Origin: Bog-756 sp963727955
Lineage (GTDB): Bacteria > Actinomycetota > Acidimicrobiia > Acidimicrobiales > RAAP-2
Direction: 5' to 3'
Assembly (NCBI GenBank): GCA_963727955.1
Contig: CAVSII010000008.1
Coordinates: forward strand, 186,001 to 250,000
Length of the DNA stretch: 64,000 nucleotides
Shown: positions 9,084 through 17,055 of the stretch, one piece after another
Numbering within the stretch: position 1 is the first letter of the stretch
Layout of the letters: each line of letters begins with the position of its first letter
Made by a program: the position numbers and the translations under genes
Notes under the pieces: model-generated
Database searches by the model: none
Told to the model about the DNA's origin: nothing
The model's input: the letters and a program-made list of their open reading frames with translations, nothing else

Positions 9084-9123
9084 TTGCACACTCAACTATA
9101 TCTGATAATATTTGTAATCGCAA
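9084..9123. promoter_or_regulatory. Overlapping divergent promoters between YceI and MarR genes
   Basis: On the minus strand TTGCGA (9118-9123) and TATAGT (9095-9100) are separated by exactly 17 bases, a close match to a sigma-70-type promoter reading into the YceI gene. On the plus strand TTGCAC (9084-9089) and TAATAT (9106-9111), 16 bases apart, could serve the marR gene. The core (about 9095-9117) is AT-rich in otherwise GC-rich DNA and has ATAT half-sites facing each other, a plausible MarR operator that would cover both promoters. Confidence 0.5.
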
Positions 9124-9144
9124 GTACCCCACCGGGGTTGTACA

Positions 9145-9678
9145 GTGGAAGGGATGGCACGGATGGCGGCTGGCATCACTGTCGGCGATGACGAGAGGCT
9201 GACCACGGTCGGACTGCTGTTCGAGTCCTCGGCCGGACTCCGGCGGGTCTTCGAGCGTCGTCTGGCCACCGAGCGGTCGCTGTCCAACCAGGCTTTCGAC
9301 GTCCTCATCCGCCTGGCCCGCACCGAGGGGACCGAGTTGAGGATGAGCGAGCTGGCTGCCCAGACCTCACTCAGCCCGAGCGGCCTGACCCGATCGGTCG
9401 ACCGGCTCCAGGAACAGGGTCTGGTCATACGCAGGGTATGCCCGGAAGACAGGCGCGGCGCCTTCGCCGTGCTCACACCCGAGGGCCGCGAGCTGATGGA
9501 CAGGGCCATCCCCGACCACATCGCCCACGTCAACGAGCTGCTCAGCCGCGTCTTCACCGCACAAGAGGAGGAAACCCTGGCCGGACTCCTCCGCACCCTC
9601 CGCGATCACCTGATGACTCTCAATTCCGGCTTCGAGTGCCAGGAGGAACCGGGCGGCGGGCTCTGCCCGGAGGAGTGA
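9145..9678 (+). CDS. MarR family transcriptional regulator
   Basis: This is a winged-helix MarR regulator of 177 residues. The recognition region reads MSELAAQTSLSPSGLTRSVDRL at about residues 67-88, followed by the wing EDRRGAFAVLTPEGREL. It is divergent from the YceI gene across a shared AT-rich promoter, so it probably controls that gene and itself. The open frame begins with GTG at 9145; the ATG at 9154 is an equally likely start. The ligand is unknown. Confidence 0.88.
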   Translation: MEGMARMAAGITVGDDERLTTVGLLFESSAGLRRVFERRLATERSLSNQAFDVLIRLARTEGTELRMSELAAQTSLSPSGLTRSVDRLQEQGLVIRRVCPEDRRGAFAVLTPEGRELMDRAIPDHIAHVNELLSRVFTAQEEETLAGLLRTLRDHLMTLNSGFECQEEPGGGLCPEE

Positions 9679-9681
9679 CCT

Positions 9682-9709
9682 CCGGCTCCGCCGGCCTGTT
9701 GGGAGCCGG
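9682..9709. terminator. Stem-loop between convergent genes
   Basis: CCGGCTCC at 9682-9689 pairs perfectly with GGAGCCGG at 9702-9709 around a 12-base loop. It lies in the short gap between the convergent marR-like gene and the M48 protease gene, so it could end transcription from both sides. There is no T-tract, which is common for actinobacterial terminators. Confidence 0.45.
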
Positions 9710-9737
9710 GCCCAGCAGTCGGACAGACCAGTCAGGG

Positions 9738-10991
9738 TCAGCGCAAAGCCAAGGCGGCGGCGCGTACGGCGGTGTGGTCGAGATTGCCCACCTCGGACTC
9801 CCCCCCTGCGGACCCGGCCATGGGGTCGACCCACAACCAACGGGTCAGGGCCGCCACCCGTCCCCTTCCCGGGGGCCACGCCCCGGGGGACGACTGCTGG
9901 TTCATGACGGCCAGCGCCGCACCGATGCCCGGGGGATAGCGCACCACGCCGGCGGCCCTCTGGTCGGCTGAGAACTCGCGGCCCCGTCCGATGAGCGAGT
10001 GGACCCGCTCCTGTCCCCGGCCCGCTCCGGCGACGACGGCCCACGGGGCCGTCACCACCACGGCCAGCGCCGCCACCCGGGTGTCGTAGCGCTTGATGTG
10101 GACCAGCTCGTGGGCCAGGACCCCCTCCAGCTCGACCAGCGTGAGGCACTGGTCGAGGCTCGAAGTGACCACCAAAGTGGCGGTGGACGGTTGGCGGCCG
10201 ACGGTCATGGCATTGGGGATCGGACTGTCCACCACCAACACGGCCGGCCGGGGCAGGCCCATGGTGGCGCACAGACCATCGACCAGGTTGTGGAGCCGGG
10301 GGTGCTCCCACTCCTCGCTGGGGTGCCCGCCTACCGAGCGCACAACCATGGAAGGGGCGGACCGCCACAGCCAGGCCGAAAGGGCGACGGTGATGACCAC
10401 CAGAGCAGCCACGCCCTCCAACGGGAGACCGAGTGCGGTGAGCACGATGCCGACAATGACACCGAGCAGTAACCCGGGGGCCGCGCACAAAAGGCCGGCC
10501 CGACGACGATTGTCACGCACAGCTGCCGCTTCGTCACTGTTCTCACCGGACCGGTCGACCGACGGGACCGGTGCCGGAGCGGGAAGACGATCATCCGAAC
10601 CGGTTACCGGTCGGGAGGATGGACGGCTTCCTCCACCGTTCCGGGACCCGCTCCCGCCGGAGCGAGAGCCGCCTCCGCCCCCGCCCCCGCCCCCGCCTCC
10701 GCCCCCGCGGCCAGACCCCCCGCTGCGTCCCCGTCCCTGGCCACCGGACGGGTTTCCCGCTGTCGACGAGCGACCGGAGGATCCGCTCGCTCCTCCCCCC
10801 GATCGGTTCCCGCCGGCGTTGCCCCGGTTGCGGTTGCGGCTGCGCTTCCGGTTGGCGCCGGACCCACCGGAAGAGCTGGCCGGGCGGGATGAGCCCTGGC
10901 CTCCCGCGCCCTTTGACGAGCCGGGACCGCCCGAGCCGTCGGAACGCCCGGCGGGACGGCCAGGCGTGGACGGAGGGGGGGAGTCACTCAT
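9738..10991 (-). CDS. M48 family membrane metalloprotease with long glycine/serine-rich N-terminus
   Basis: M48 (HtpX/Ste24-like) proteases cleave membrane or secreted proteins at the cytoplasmic face. The 417-residue product has HELVH at residues 294-298 as the zinc site, a third ligand probably the Glu in REFSADQ, two membrane segments near residues 168-210 and further hydrophobic stretches after the zinc site. The first about 150 residues are disordered: Gly, Ser, Arg and Pro rich with a run of more than ten glycines, unlike usual HtpX. The frame runs open to 11528, but that part is antisense to pimA; the ATG at 10991 is the sensible start. Confidence 0.8.
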   Translation of the reverse strand: MSDSPPPSTPGRPAGRSDGSGGPGSSKGAGGQGSSRPASSSGGSGANRKRSRNRNRGNAGGNRSGGGASGSSGRSSTAGNPSGGQGRGRSGGSGRGGGGGGGGGGGGGSRSGGSGSRNGGGSRPSSRPVTGSDDRLPAPAPVPSVDRSGENSDEAAAVRDNRRRAGLLCAAPGLLLGVIVGIVLTALGLPLEGVAALVVITVALSAWLWRSAPSMVVRSVGGHPSEEWEHPRLHNLVDGLCATMGLPRPAVLVVDSPIPNAMTVGRQPSTATLVVTSSLDQCLTLVELEGVLAHELVHIKRYDTRVAALAVVVTAPWAVVAGAGRGQERVHSLIGRGREFSADQRAAGVVRYPPGIGAALAVMNQQSSPGAWPPGRGRVAALTRWLWVDPMAGSAGGESEVGNLDHTAVRAAALALR

Positions 10992-11013
10992 GGTGCGTGC
11001 AGTGTACGGCCGC

Positions 11014-12192
11014 TCATGGCCGGCGTCGGACCATCGCCGCCCGGTAACGGTCTTCGTACCATCGGGCCAACCGGGCCAGGGAGAACTGCTCGGCCCAGGC
11101 CGAGCCGGCCGACAGCCATGTTGAACCCGGTCGTTCGCCCGGCGAACCGGGATGGCCGGCGGATGCGAGCCGACCGGACAGGACCTCTGACAGTGCACCG
11201 ACCAGGGAACCCGCATCGGCGACCGGCACCAGAACGGCATGGCCCCCGGCCGCCTGGCGGTAGCCGTCGATGTCGCTGGCCACCACCACCGTCCCGGCCG
11301 CCATGGCCTCGAGGAGGACCATGCCGAAGGATTCTCCTCCCAGCGACGGTGCACAGAGGACGTCGGCCGCCACCAGTCGACGTCTCTTGTCGGCTTCGCT
11401 GAGCACGCCCAGCCACTGGATATCGGACGACGGCGGATGACGGCGGCGCAGCGATTCGGTGAGGGGCCCGGATCCGGCGATCCACAGAACCGGGGCATCG
11501 GGCCGTGTGCGCAACTCCTCGAAGGCATCGAGGAGGAAGCTCAAGCCCTTCCGCCCCTCGTGCCGACCGAGGAACAGGATGGTCGGTCGGTCTTTCGGCC
11601 AGGGTTGCGCCCGCCGGTAACCGTCCACATCGATTCCGTTGAAGGCCATCTCGTAGTTGCCGCCCAGAGCGCCGGCGGCGGTGGTCCTGGCCGCATCGGA
11701 GACGGCCACCCGCAGGGCGTACCGGTGGGCCAACCGGCGGGTGACGGGACCGAACAGGGTGTAGAGCCTGCTCGGTCCGCTTCTGTGGAAGGTGGCCACC
11801 ATGGGGGCCCGGAGTCGGCTCAACAGCAGGCCGTAGGGAAGGCCGGGGGTGAACGGCTCGTGCACGTGGACGACATCGGGTTCGATGGCCTTCAACTGTC
11901 GCAGGGCCCGGGCCACCGCCATCACCGAGACGCTGACCGGAGCCTGGGAGCCGTTGGCCGACAAAGATACCGACCGGCCGGTGGACACCAGTTCGATGCC
12001 GGCGTCGAGCCGGTCCGGAGCATCGGCCGGGTCGTCGATGGGGGCGAACACGGTGACCCGGTGACCGATGTCGGTCAAAACCCGGGCCAACCCGGCCACC
12101 TGGCCCTGGACGCCACCGGGCCGAGACAGACTGTACGGGCAGACCATGGCGATGTGAACGGTCGAAGATGTCGGCCGCTCGTCGGTGGGCAC
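11014..12192 (-). CDS. pimA: Phosphatidylinositol alpha-mannosyltransferase PimA-like (GT4)
   Basis: PimA adds the first mannose from GDP-mannose to phosphatidylinositol on the cytoplasmic face, starting PIM and lipoarabinomannan synthesis. The 392-residue protein has the two-Rossmann GT-B layout of GT4 enzymes: PGGVQGQVAGLARVL near residues 25-39, VVHVHEPF, FHRSG, the central FLGRHEGRKGL, and the donor-site ESFGMVLLEAMAAG. The neighbours pgsA and patA, in the mycobacterial order, support PimA over other GT4 enzymes. Here it is separated from patA by a GGDEF gene. Confidence 0.85.
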   Translation of the reverse strand: MPTDERPTSSTVHIAMVCPYSLSRPGGVQGQVAGLARVLTDIGHRVTVFAPIDDPADAPDRLDAGIELVSTGRSVSLSANGSQAPVSVSVMAVARALRQLKAIEPDVVHVHEPFTPGLPYGLLLSRLRAPMVATFHRSGPSRLYTLFGPVTRRLAHRYALRVAVSDAARTTAAGALGGNYEMAFNGIDVDGYRRAQPWPKDRPTILFLGRHEGRKGLSFLLDAFEELRTRPDAPVLWIAGSGPLTESLRRRHPPSSDIQWLGVLSEADKRRRLVAADVLCAPSLGGESFGMVLLEAMAAGTVVVASDIDGYRQAAGGHAVLVPVADAGSLVGALSEVLSGRLASAGHPGSPGERPGSTWLSAGSAWAEQFSLARLARWYEDRYRAAMVRRRP

Positions 12193-12199
12193 CGAGCAA

Positions 12200-14062
12200 T
12201 CAGTCCATCATGGAGCGACGCTGGCGCCGCCGACTCCATTTGACGCCGTACATGGCGTCGTCCGCTCGGCTCAACAGGCGGGACGGATCGGTTTCGGCAT
12301 TGTCGGCGAACACCCCTCCGACCGAGGCCAGAACGGTCAGCGTCCGCCCGTCGATCCGGTAGGGACGGGCCAGGGCACTCGAGATGCGATCGGCAATACG
12401 CAGCATCTCTTCCTCCCCGCTCTCGATGTCGCACACCACGACGAACTCGTCACCGCCCAGTCGGGCCACGGTGTCTGTCGGTCGCACGATGGCCTGCAGG
12501 CGGCCGGCCACCGCTACCAGCATGTCGTCACCCACATCGTGGCCCAGAACGTCGTTGATCTCCTTGAACTCGTCGAGGTCGAGCAGGTACACAGCCACGC
12601 CGCGCTCCCCGGTGGCTTCGCCGTCGCCGGTCAGGTGACCGGCAATCTCGTCGATCGCCTCCTGGAGCCGTTCAGCCAGGAGTGTGCGGTTGGCCAGTCC
12701 GGTCAGGGGGTCGTGGAGAGCCAACTCGGCCAGCCGCTCTTCGTTGAGCTTCTGTTCGGTGACGTCGTGCATAGCCACCACGGCGCCGAGCATCTGCCCG
12801 TCGTCATCGACCAACGCCTGCCCGTTGACACTGACCTTGCGCCGATCGCCGCTCCCCGATTCGAGCACGATCTCGACATCGCGGAGCTGCTCGCCCGACA
12901 TGGCCCGGATCAGTGGGTTCTCCCGCGGGGCCATGGGTGAGCCGTCCGGTCGCCGCAAGCCGTGGTCGCTCGGGATCCGGCCGATGGGTCCGTCCTCCTC
13001 GACCAGGCCGTGAAGATCACGGGCCGCCGGATTGAACACGGTGATCCGACCCTCCGCATCGCAGGCGACGATGCCTTCCTCCAGAGTGTCCAGCAGAACC
13101 TGCAGAAACCGCTCCTCGCGATGGAGCTCGGCCGTCGACGTGCGGAGGGCGGTGACGTCACTGAACGAAGCGATGGCCCCGGTAATGGTGCCGTCACTGC
13201 CCCGTAGGGCCTGGGTCGTCGACCGGACCCACAGTGGGGACTGACCCTTCCGCCGCACGCCGTGGATGACACCCACCGAACGCCGGCCCCGCTCCAGGGT
13301 CAGAAGGACGGAATGGTGCCGGTCATCGGCCGGCTCGCCCTCGGCATCGAGGATCTGGACGCCGGCGGCCCTAGCCTGAGCCAGCAGGTCGTCGATCGGG
13401 CGACCGAGGATCCGCACCCGGGGAGCTTCGAACATCACCTCGAAGGCCTCGTTGACCTGGATGACGGTGCCGGTCACGTCGACCAGCATGACGCCGTCGG
13501 CCAGCGATTCGATCAGTGTCGCCTGGCTTGTCGCCGCGTCGCGCACCGACTGCTCGAGCTTCTTCCGGTCGGTGATGTCGCGGATGCTGACCACGATCCC
13601 ACCGATGGGGTCGTCCAGATGGTTGGCCGCCACCACGTCCAGCTCGATGGCCCGCCCGTCCGCCCTGACAGTGTGCATCTCGAGGGAGACGGACAGTCGA
13701 CGCCCGGCCACCAGGTCGTTGAAAAGAGCTCGGACCGGCTCGATGCTGGTGCTGTCGAACAGGTCGAAGGCATCGAGTCCGATGGCGCCGCTGGGGTCGT
13801 ATCCGAATACCCGCTCGGCCGACGCGCTGACGAACATGAACCGGCCGTCGGCGCCGATGACGGCGACGACGTCGAACTCCTGCTCGCCCAGTGCGTGGAA
13901 TTGCGGCTCGGTGGTGGCACTCACGCCATTGGAACTGGGGAGGCCCGGTACCGGCTCACTGGGTACGGGGCGGGGCCGGGTCGAGCGGGGTGTCGCCGGC
14001 GCCGACACCAGCGGGCTGAACTCGGAATCGCCGGTGAGCGGCCGGTTCTCGTATTTGGTCAT
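12200..14062 (-). CDS. PAS-PAS-PAS-GGDEF diguanylate cyclase
   Basis: This predicted diguanylate cyclase makes cyclic di-GMP from two GTP. The 620 residues contain three PAS modules (about 65-190, 190-310 and 320-450, each ending in a D-I/V-T-D/E/A motif) and a C-terminal GGDEF domain with an intact GGDEF active site at residues 536-540. The product-inhibition I-site RPTD sits exactly five residues before it (527-530). No transmembrane segment or EAL domain is seen, so it should be a soluble sensor. The ATG at 14062 overlaps the patA stop (ATGA). Its insertion between patA and pimA is unusual. Confidence 0.92.
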   Translation of the reverse strand: MTKYENRPLTGDSEFSPLVSAPATPRSTRPRPVPSEPVPGLPSSNGVSATTEPQFHALGEQEFDVVAVIGADGRFMFVSASAERVFGYDPSGAIGLDAFDLFDSTSIEPVRALFNDLVAGRRLSVSLEMHTVRADGRAIELDVVAANHLDDPIGGIVVSIRDITDRKKLEQSVRDAATSQATLIESLADGVMLVDVTGTVIQVNEAFEVMFEAPRVRILGRPIDDLLAQARAAGVQILDAEGEPADDRHHSVLLTLERGRRSVGVIHGVRRKGQSPLWVRSTTQALRGSDGTITGAIASFSDVTALRTSTAELHREERFLQVLLDTLEEGIVACDAEGRITVFNPAARDLHGLVEEDGPIGRIPSDHGLRRPDGSPMAPRENPLIRAMSGEQLRDVEIVLESGSGDRRKVSVNGQALVDDDGQMLGAVVAMHDVTEQKLNEERLAELALHDPLTGLANRTLLAERLQEAIDEIAGHLTGDGEATGERGVAVYLLDLDEFKEINDVLGHDVGDDMLVAVAGRLQAIVRPTDTVARLGGDEFVVVCDIESGEEEMLRIADRISSALARPYRIDGRTLTVLASVGGVFADNAETDPSRLLSRADDAMYGVKWSRRRQRRSMMD

Positions 14063-14959
14063 GCTGCCGTCTCGTGCCGGTCGGCCAGCCACAGGGGCTG
14101 GAATACGTGCCACTGCTCCGGAGCACGGCGGATGAGACCCTCGAAACGGGTGGCGATCTCCTGGGTGAGCCGGGCCACATCGTGTCGGAGGGACCCGGTC
14201 CGGGTGGTGTCCAGCGGTGGTTCGACGATGGCACGGTGGTCGGGTCCCGGGCCACTGTAAACGGCCCCGGTGACCAGGCGAGCACCACTACGCAGAGCCA
14301 GTGTGGCCGGGCCGGCCGGCATGGTGGTGGTCTCGCCGAAGAACTCGACCTCGATCCCATTGCCGCCGACGTCGCGATCGCTCAACAACCCGACCAACCC
14401 CCCGCCACGGAGCGTTCCCATGACCGACCGACCCGAAGACTCATCCAGAGGGACGATGGTCAATCCCATGGCCGCCCGTTCCTTCACGAAGAACTCGAAC
14501 AGCTCGGGTGGCTCGATCCTCTCGGCCACCGATGTCATCGGCATGCCCTGGGTGGCCAGGAATGCACCGCCGTACTCCCAGCTGCCCACGTGGGGTAGGG
14601 CCATGATGACCCCGTTGCCGGCGGCCAGTCCCTCGGCCAGGTAACCGAGACCATCGACGAAGGTTCGTTGCTCCACCTCGGTGGCCGACGTCCGGCCCAG
14701 CCGGGCCCCTTCCACCCAATAGCGGGCGTAGGCCCGAAAGGACCGTCGTGCCCATTGGTCGAGGATGTCCTGGTCGGTCGTCGGTGGCATCCAGCACCCG
14801 CCGCAGGTTGTTGGAGACCATGCGGCGCTGTTCGCCCCGCACGGTAAACAGGACATCCCCCACCGCGCCGGCCACGCCCATGGCCACCGGCTCGGGGAGG
14901 GCGGCCAGCACTCGGGCCAGCGTCGTATAGGTGCGGAAGATCACCTTTTCTCTGTTCAC
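14059..14959 (-). pseudogene. patA: PatA-like PIM acyltransferase gene with a one-base frameshift
   Basis: PatA acylates the mannose of PIM1/PIM2 from acyl-CoA. The N-terminal part starts at GTG 14959 (MNREKVIFRTYTTLARVL ... MVSNNLRRVLDATDD) in one frame. The rest, from DQDILDQWARRSFRAYARYW onward, including the HxxxxE acyltransferase motif HVGSWE and the SDRDVGGNG block, is in the next frame. The switch lies at about 14770-14790, in a run of gac/gacc repeats. The span is 901 bases, one more than 300 codons, so one extra base explains it. Either the gene is inactivated or the base is a sequencing error. Position after pgsA fits PatA. Confidence 0.82.
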
Positions 14960-14991
14960 GAGCCCTCGTTCTCGTCCACCGGTCTGGAGGC

Positions 14992-15780
14992 TCAGGGGTG
15001 ACGACGGCCAGAGCGCTGTCGACTGGGCTGCCGGGCGTGTCGGGCCCGCCAGGTCCGGCCCGACCGGCTGGCCAGCTCACCCTGGCGCCGTGCCCGCCAA
15101 CGGGACGGGGAGGACGACGCCTTGCGACCTCCGGCCCGGGCTGCGCTGCGGGCGGCGCTGCGGGATCGACGGTGGCGCCGGACGGTGACCAGCGGGACGG
15201 GAGCCTCGGCCAGTCGCCAGACCTTGACGAAACGACTCAGTGCGGTGACGGTGGTGAGGGCCAGCATCACCCACAACACCGGTACGAGGAAGGCCGGCGA
15301 CAGGAATCCGATCCCGAGCAGGATCATCCTCTCGGCGCGCTCCATGAGCCCACCCCGGGCGTCAATGCCCAACGATTCCGCCTTGGCCCGCTGGTAGGAG
15401 ACGAGTGAGGTGGCGGCCAGCACGGCGAAGGGAAGGAGAGCCATATGGCCGGGATGGGTGGAGGCGAGGTACCAGGCCACCCCTCCGAGAATGAGCGCAT
15501 CGGCCACCCGGTCGGTCACAGAGTCGAAGAATGCGCCCCGCACCGAGGACGTGCCCGAAGCCTTGGCCACCGGACCGTCCAGCAGATCGTGCATGCCGGT
15601 CAGGATGAGAAGGACGATGGCCAGATGGAGATGGCCGGTGGCCACGGCGACGGCAGTGGCCGTGGCCGAAATGAGGCCGGTGGCGGTCAAAAGGTCAGCG
15701 GTGACACCCCACTGCTGCAGCTTCTGCCCGACCGGACCGGTGCCCCTGTCGATTTTGCCGCGCCAACGCCCGTCAAACAT
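14992..15780 (-). CDS. pgsA: CDP-alcohol phosphatidyltransferase, probable phosphatidylinositol-phosphate synthase
   Basis: In actinobacteria this enzyme joins CDP-diacylglycerol and inositol 1-phosphate to make phosphatidylinositol phosphate. The 262-residue protein has about six hydrophobic segments and the CDP-alcohol motif DG-x2-A-x-x8-G-x3-D-x3-D (from DGPVAK to DSVTD). The usual Arg after the Ala is Lys here. After about residue 205 it ends in a very basic Arg/Ser/Ala tail. It heads the PIM block pgsA-patA-pimA, which supports the PIP-synthase role over the phosphatidylglycerol type. Confidence 0.85.
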   Translation of the reverse strand: MFDGRWRGKIDRGTGPVGQKLQQWGVTADLLTATGLISATATAVAVATGHLHLAIVLLILTGMHDLLDGPVAKASGTSSVRGAFFDSVTDRVADALILGGVAWYLASTHPGHMALLPFAVLAATSLVSYQRAKAESLGIDARGGLMERAERMILLGIGFLSPAFLVPVLWVMLALTTVTALSRFVKVWRLAEAPVPLVTVRRHRRSRSAARSAARAGGRKASSSPSRWRARRQGELASRSGRTWRARHARQPSRQRSGRRHP

Positions 15781-15929
15781 GCAGGTTCCTCCAGAAAGCC
15801 TGCTCTACCCTACCATCCGCTCCCGTGAACCAGAGGGTCCGGGAAGACCGATCGGAGAGCGGACAGACCGCCGTCGACCGCTCGACCAACGCTACCGGCG
15901 GGAGGGCGGGGGCCCTGGGCAGCCGGGGA

Positions 15930-16382
15930 TCAGAGGACCAGTGGCTTGATGGGGGCCATGATCAGGCTGGGGTCTCCCTCCCAGTCGACCCCGGGCACAT
16001 CGATGTAGAGCTCGAGCTCATTGCCGTCCGGATCCAGGACGTAGAGGCTGTGGGTCACAGTGTGGTCGCTGGCTCCGACGATGGTGACCTCGGCCTGGTG
16101 GAGACGGCGCACCACCTCGCGCAGCTCCTCGTCGGAGTCTCCCACCTTCAACCCGATGTGATAGAGCCCCAGGTGGCGCCCCCGGGGCTGAGGGGCGGCG
16201 TCCGTGCCCACCTCGATGAGGAGAAGCTCGTGGTGGGTCCGTCCCGAGGAGAAGGCGGCCACCGGCATTCCGAGGGTGGTCGGGAAGGCGGGCTCCCAGC
16301 CCAGGATGTCACGGTAGAAGGCGGCCGAACGATCGACGTCGGCCACATAGAGGACCACATGGCCCAGTTCCTTGACGGTCAT
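15930..16382 (-). CDS. VOC (glyoxalase/bleomycin-resistance fold) protein, dioxygenase-like
   Basis: The 150-residue product is one vicinal-oxygen-chelate unit made of two beta-alpha-beta-beta-beta repeats. It shows ELGHVVLYVADVDRSAAFYRDILGW at the start, HHELLLIE in the middle, and the end DPDGNELELYID, giving a possible metal site from H (ELGHVV), H (LYHIGL) and the final E. The ATG at 16382 has GGAGGGCGAG directly upstream. It sits between the HIT gene and pgsA. The substrate is unknown; ring-cleavage dioxygenases and glyoxalases share this fold. Confidence 0.85.
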   Translation of the reverse strand: MTVKELGHVVLYVADVDRSAAFYRDILGWEPAFPTTLGMPVAAFSSGRTHHELLLIEVGTDAAPQPRGRHLGLYHIGLKVGDSDEELREVVRRLHQAEVTIVGASDHTVTHSLYVLDPDGNELELYIDVPGVDWEGDPSLIMAPIKPLVL

Positions 16383-16509
16383 CTCGCCCTCCGGTTCCTT
16401 CGCCCGCCACTCACCGCGCCCAGCCTGGTCATGTCCTGAACCTCCTCGCGCCGACCAGCTAAACACCGGTCGCCTCGGATCGATTCCTCGCCAACCGACA
16501 ACGTGCCGA

Positions 16510-17055
16510 TCAGTCCGGCCACAGCCGGTGGATCTTCTCCCAGGTGGCACCCAGTGCCTCCGGCAGCACCCGGGTGTCGGCCACCGTGGTCATGAAGTTG
16601 GTGTCCCCCCTCCATCGGGGCACGGCGTGCAGGTGCAGATGTCGGGGAATGCCGGCGCCCGCCGCAGGCCCGAGGTTGGCTCCGATGTTGACGCCCTCCG
16701 CCCCCAGGGCGGCGGTAATGGCCTGCACCCCCCGGCGCAACGTGGCCCAGAGCTCGGCCGCCTCGTCGTCTCTCAGATCGTCCAAGGAACCCAGGTGCCG
16801 GACGGGCAGGACCATCAAATGACCATTGGCGTAGGGGTAGGCATTGAGCACCGCATAGGTGAGGGCACCACGCCAGAGAACGCCGTTGTCGGCCGACGGA
16901 GGGCCACTGGCGGCGATGCGGCAGAAGACGCACTGCGCAGGATCGTCGGCATGGGCGTCGGGCCGGGCCGGAGCACCGTCGGCTGACATCTCCGGGGTCG
17001 AGGCCGACGTCACGTAGTCGGTGCGCCACCCGGCCCACAGGTGGTCGAGGCTCAC
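16510..17055 (-). CDS. HIT family nucleotide hydrolase/phosphorylase (Rv2613c-like)
   Basis: HIT proteins hydrolyse or phosphorylyse dinucleoside polyphosphates and related adenylates. The 181-residue product has a zinc-ligand pair in CVFCRI, GHLMVLPVRH, and the histidine triad RHLHLHAV near residues 137-144. The size and the position directly after thrS match the mycobacterial Ap4A phosphorylase Rv2613c, a link by synteny. The GTG start overlaps the thrS stop by four bases. Confidence 0.88.
   Translation of the reverse strand: MSLDHLWAGWRTDYVTSASTPEMSADGAPARPDAHADDPAQCVFCRIAASGPPSADNGVLWRGALTYAVLNAYPYANGHLMVLPVRHLGSLDDLRDDEAAELWATLRRGVQAITAALGAEGVNIGANLGPAAGAGIPRHLHLHAVPRWRGDTNFMTTVADTRVLPEALGATWEKIHRLWPD

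Noticed and set aside
7545..9191. Long plus-strand open frame of 548 codons
   Set aside because: It runs antisense to pdxS and the YceI gene, has His/Gly-rich shadow composition and no recognisable domain.
10992..11528. N-terminal extension of the M48 protease frame
   Set aside because: This part overlaps pimA in another frame and shows no homology; the ATG at 10991 is sufficient.
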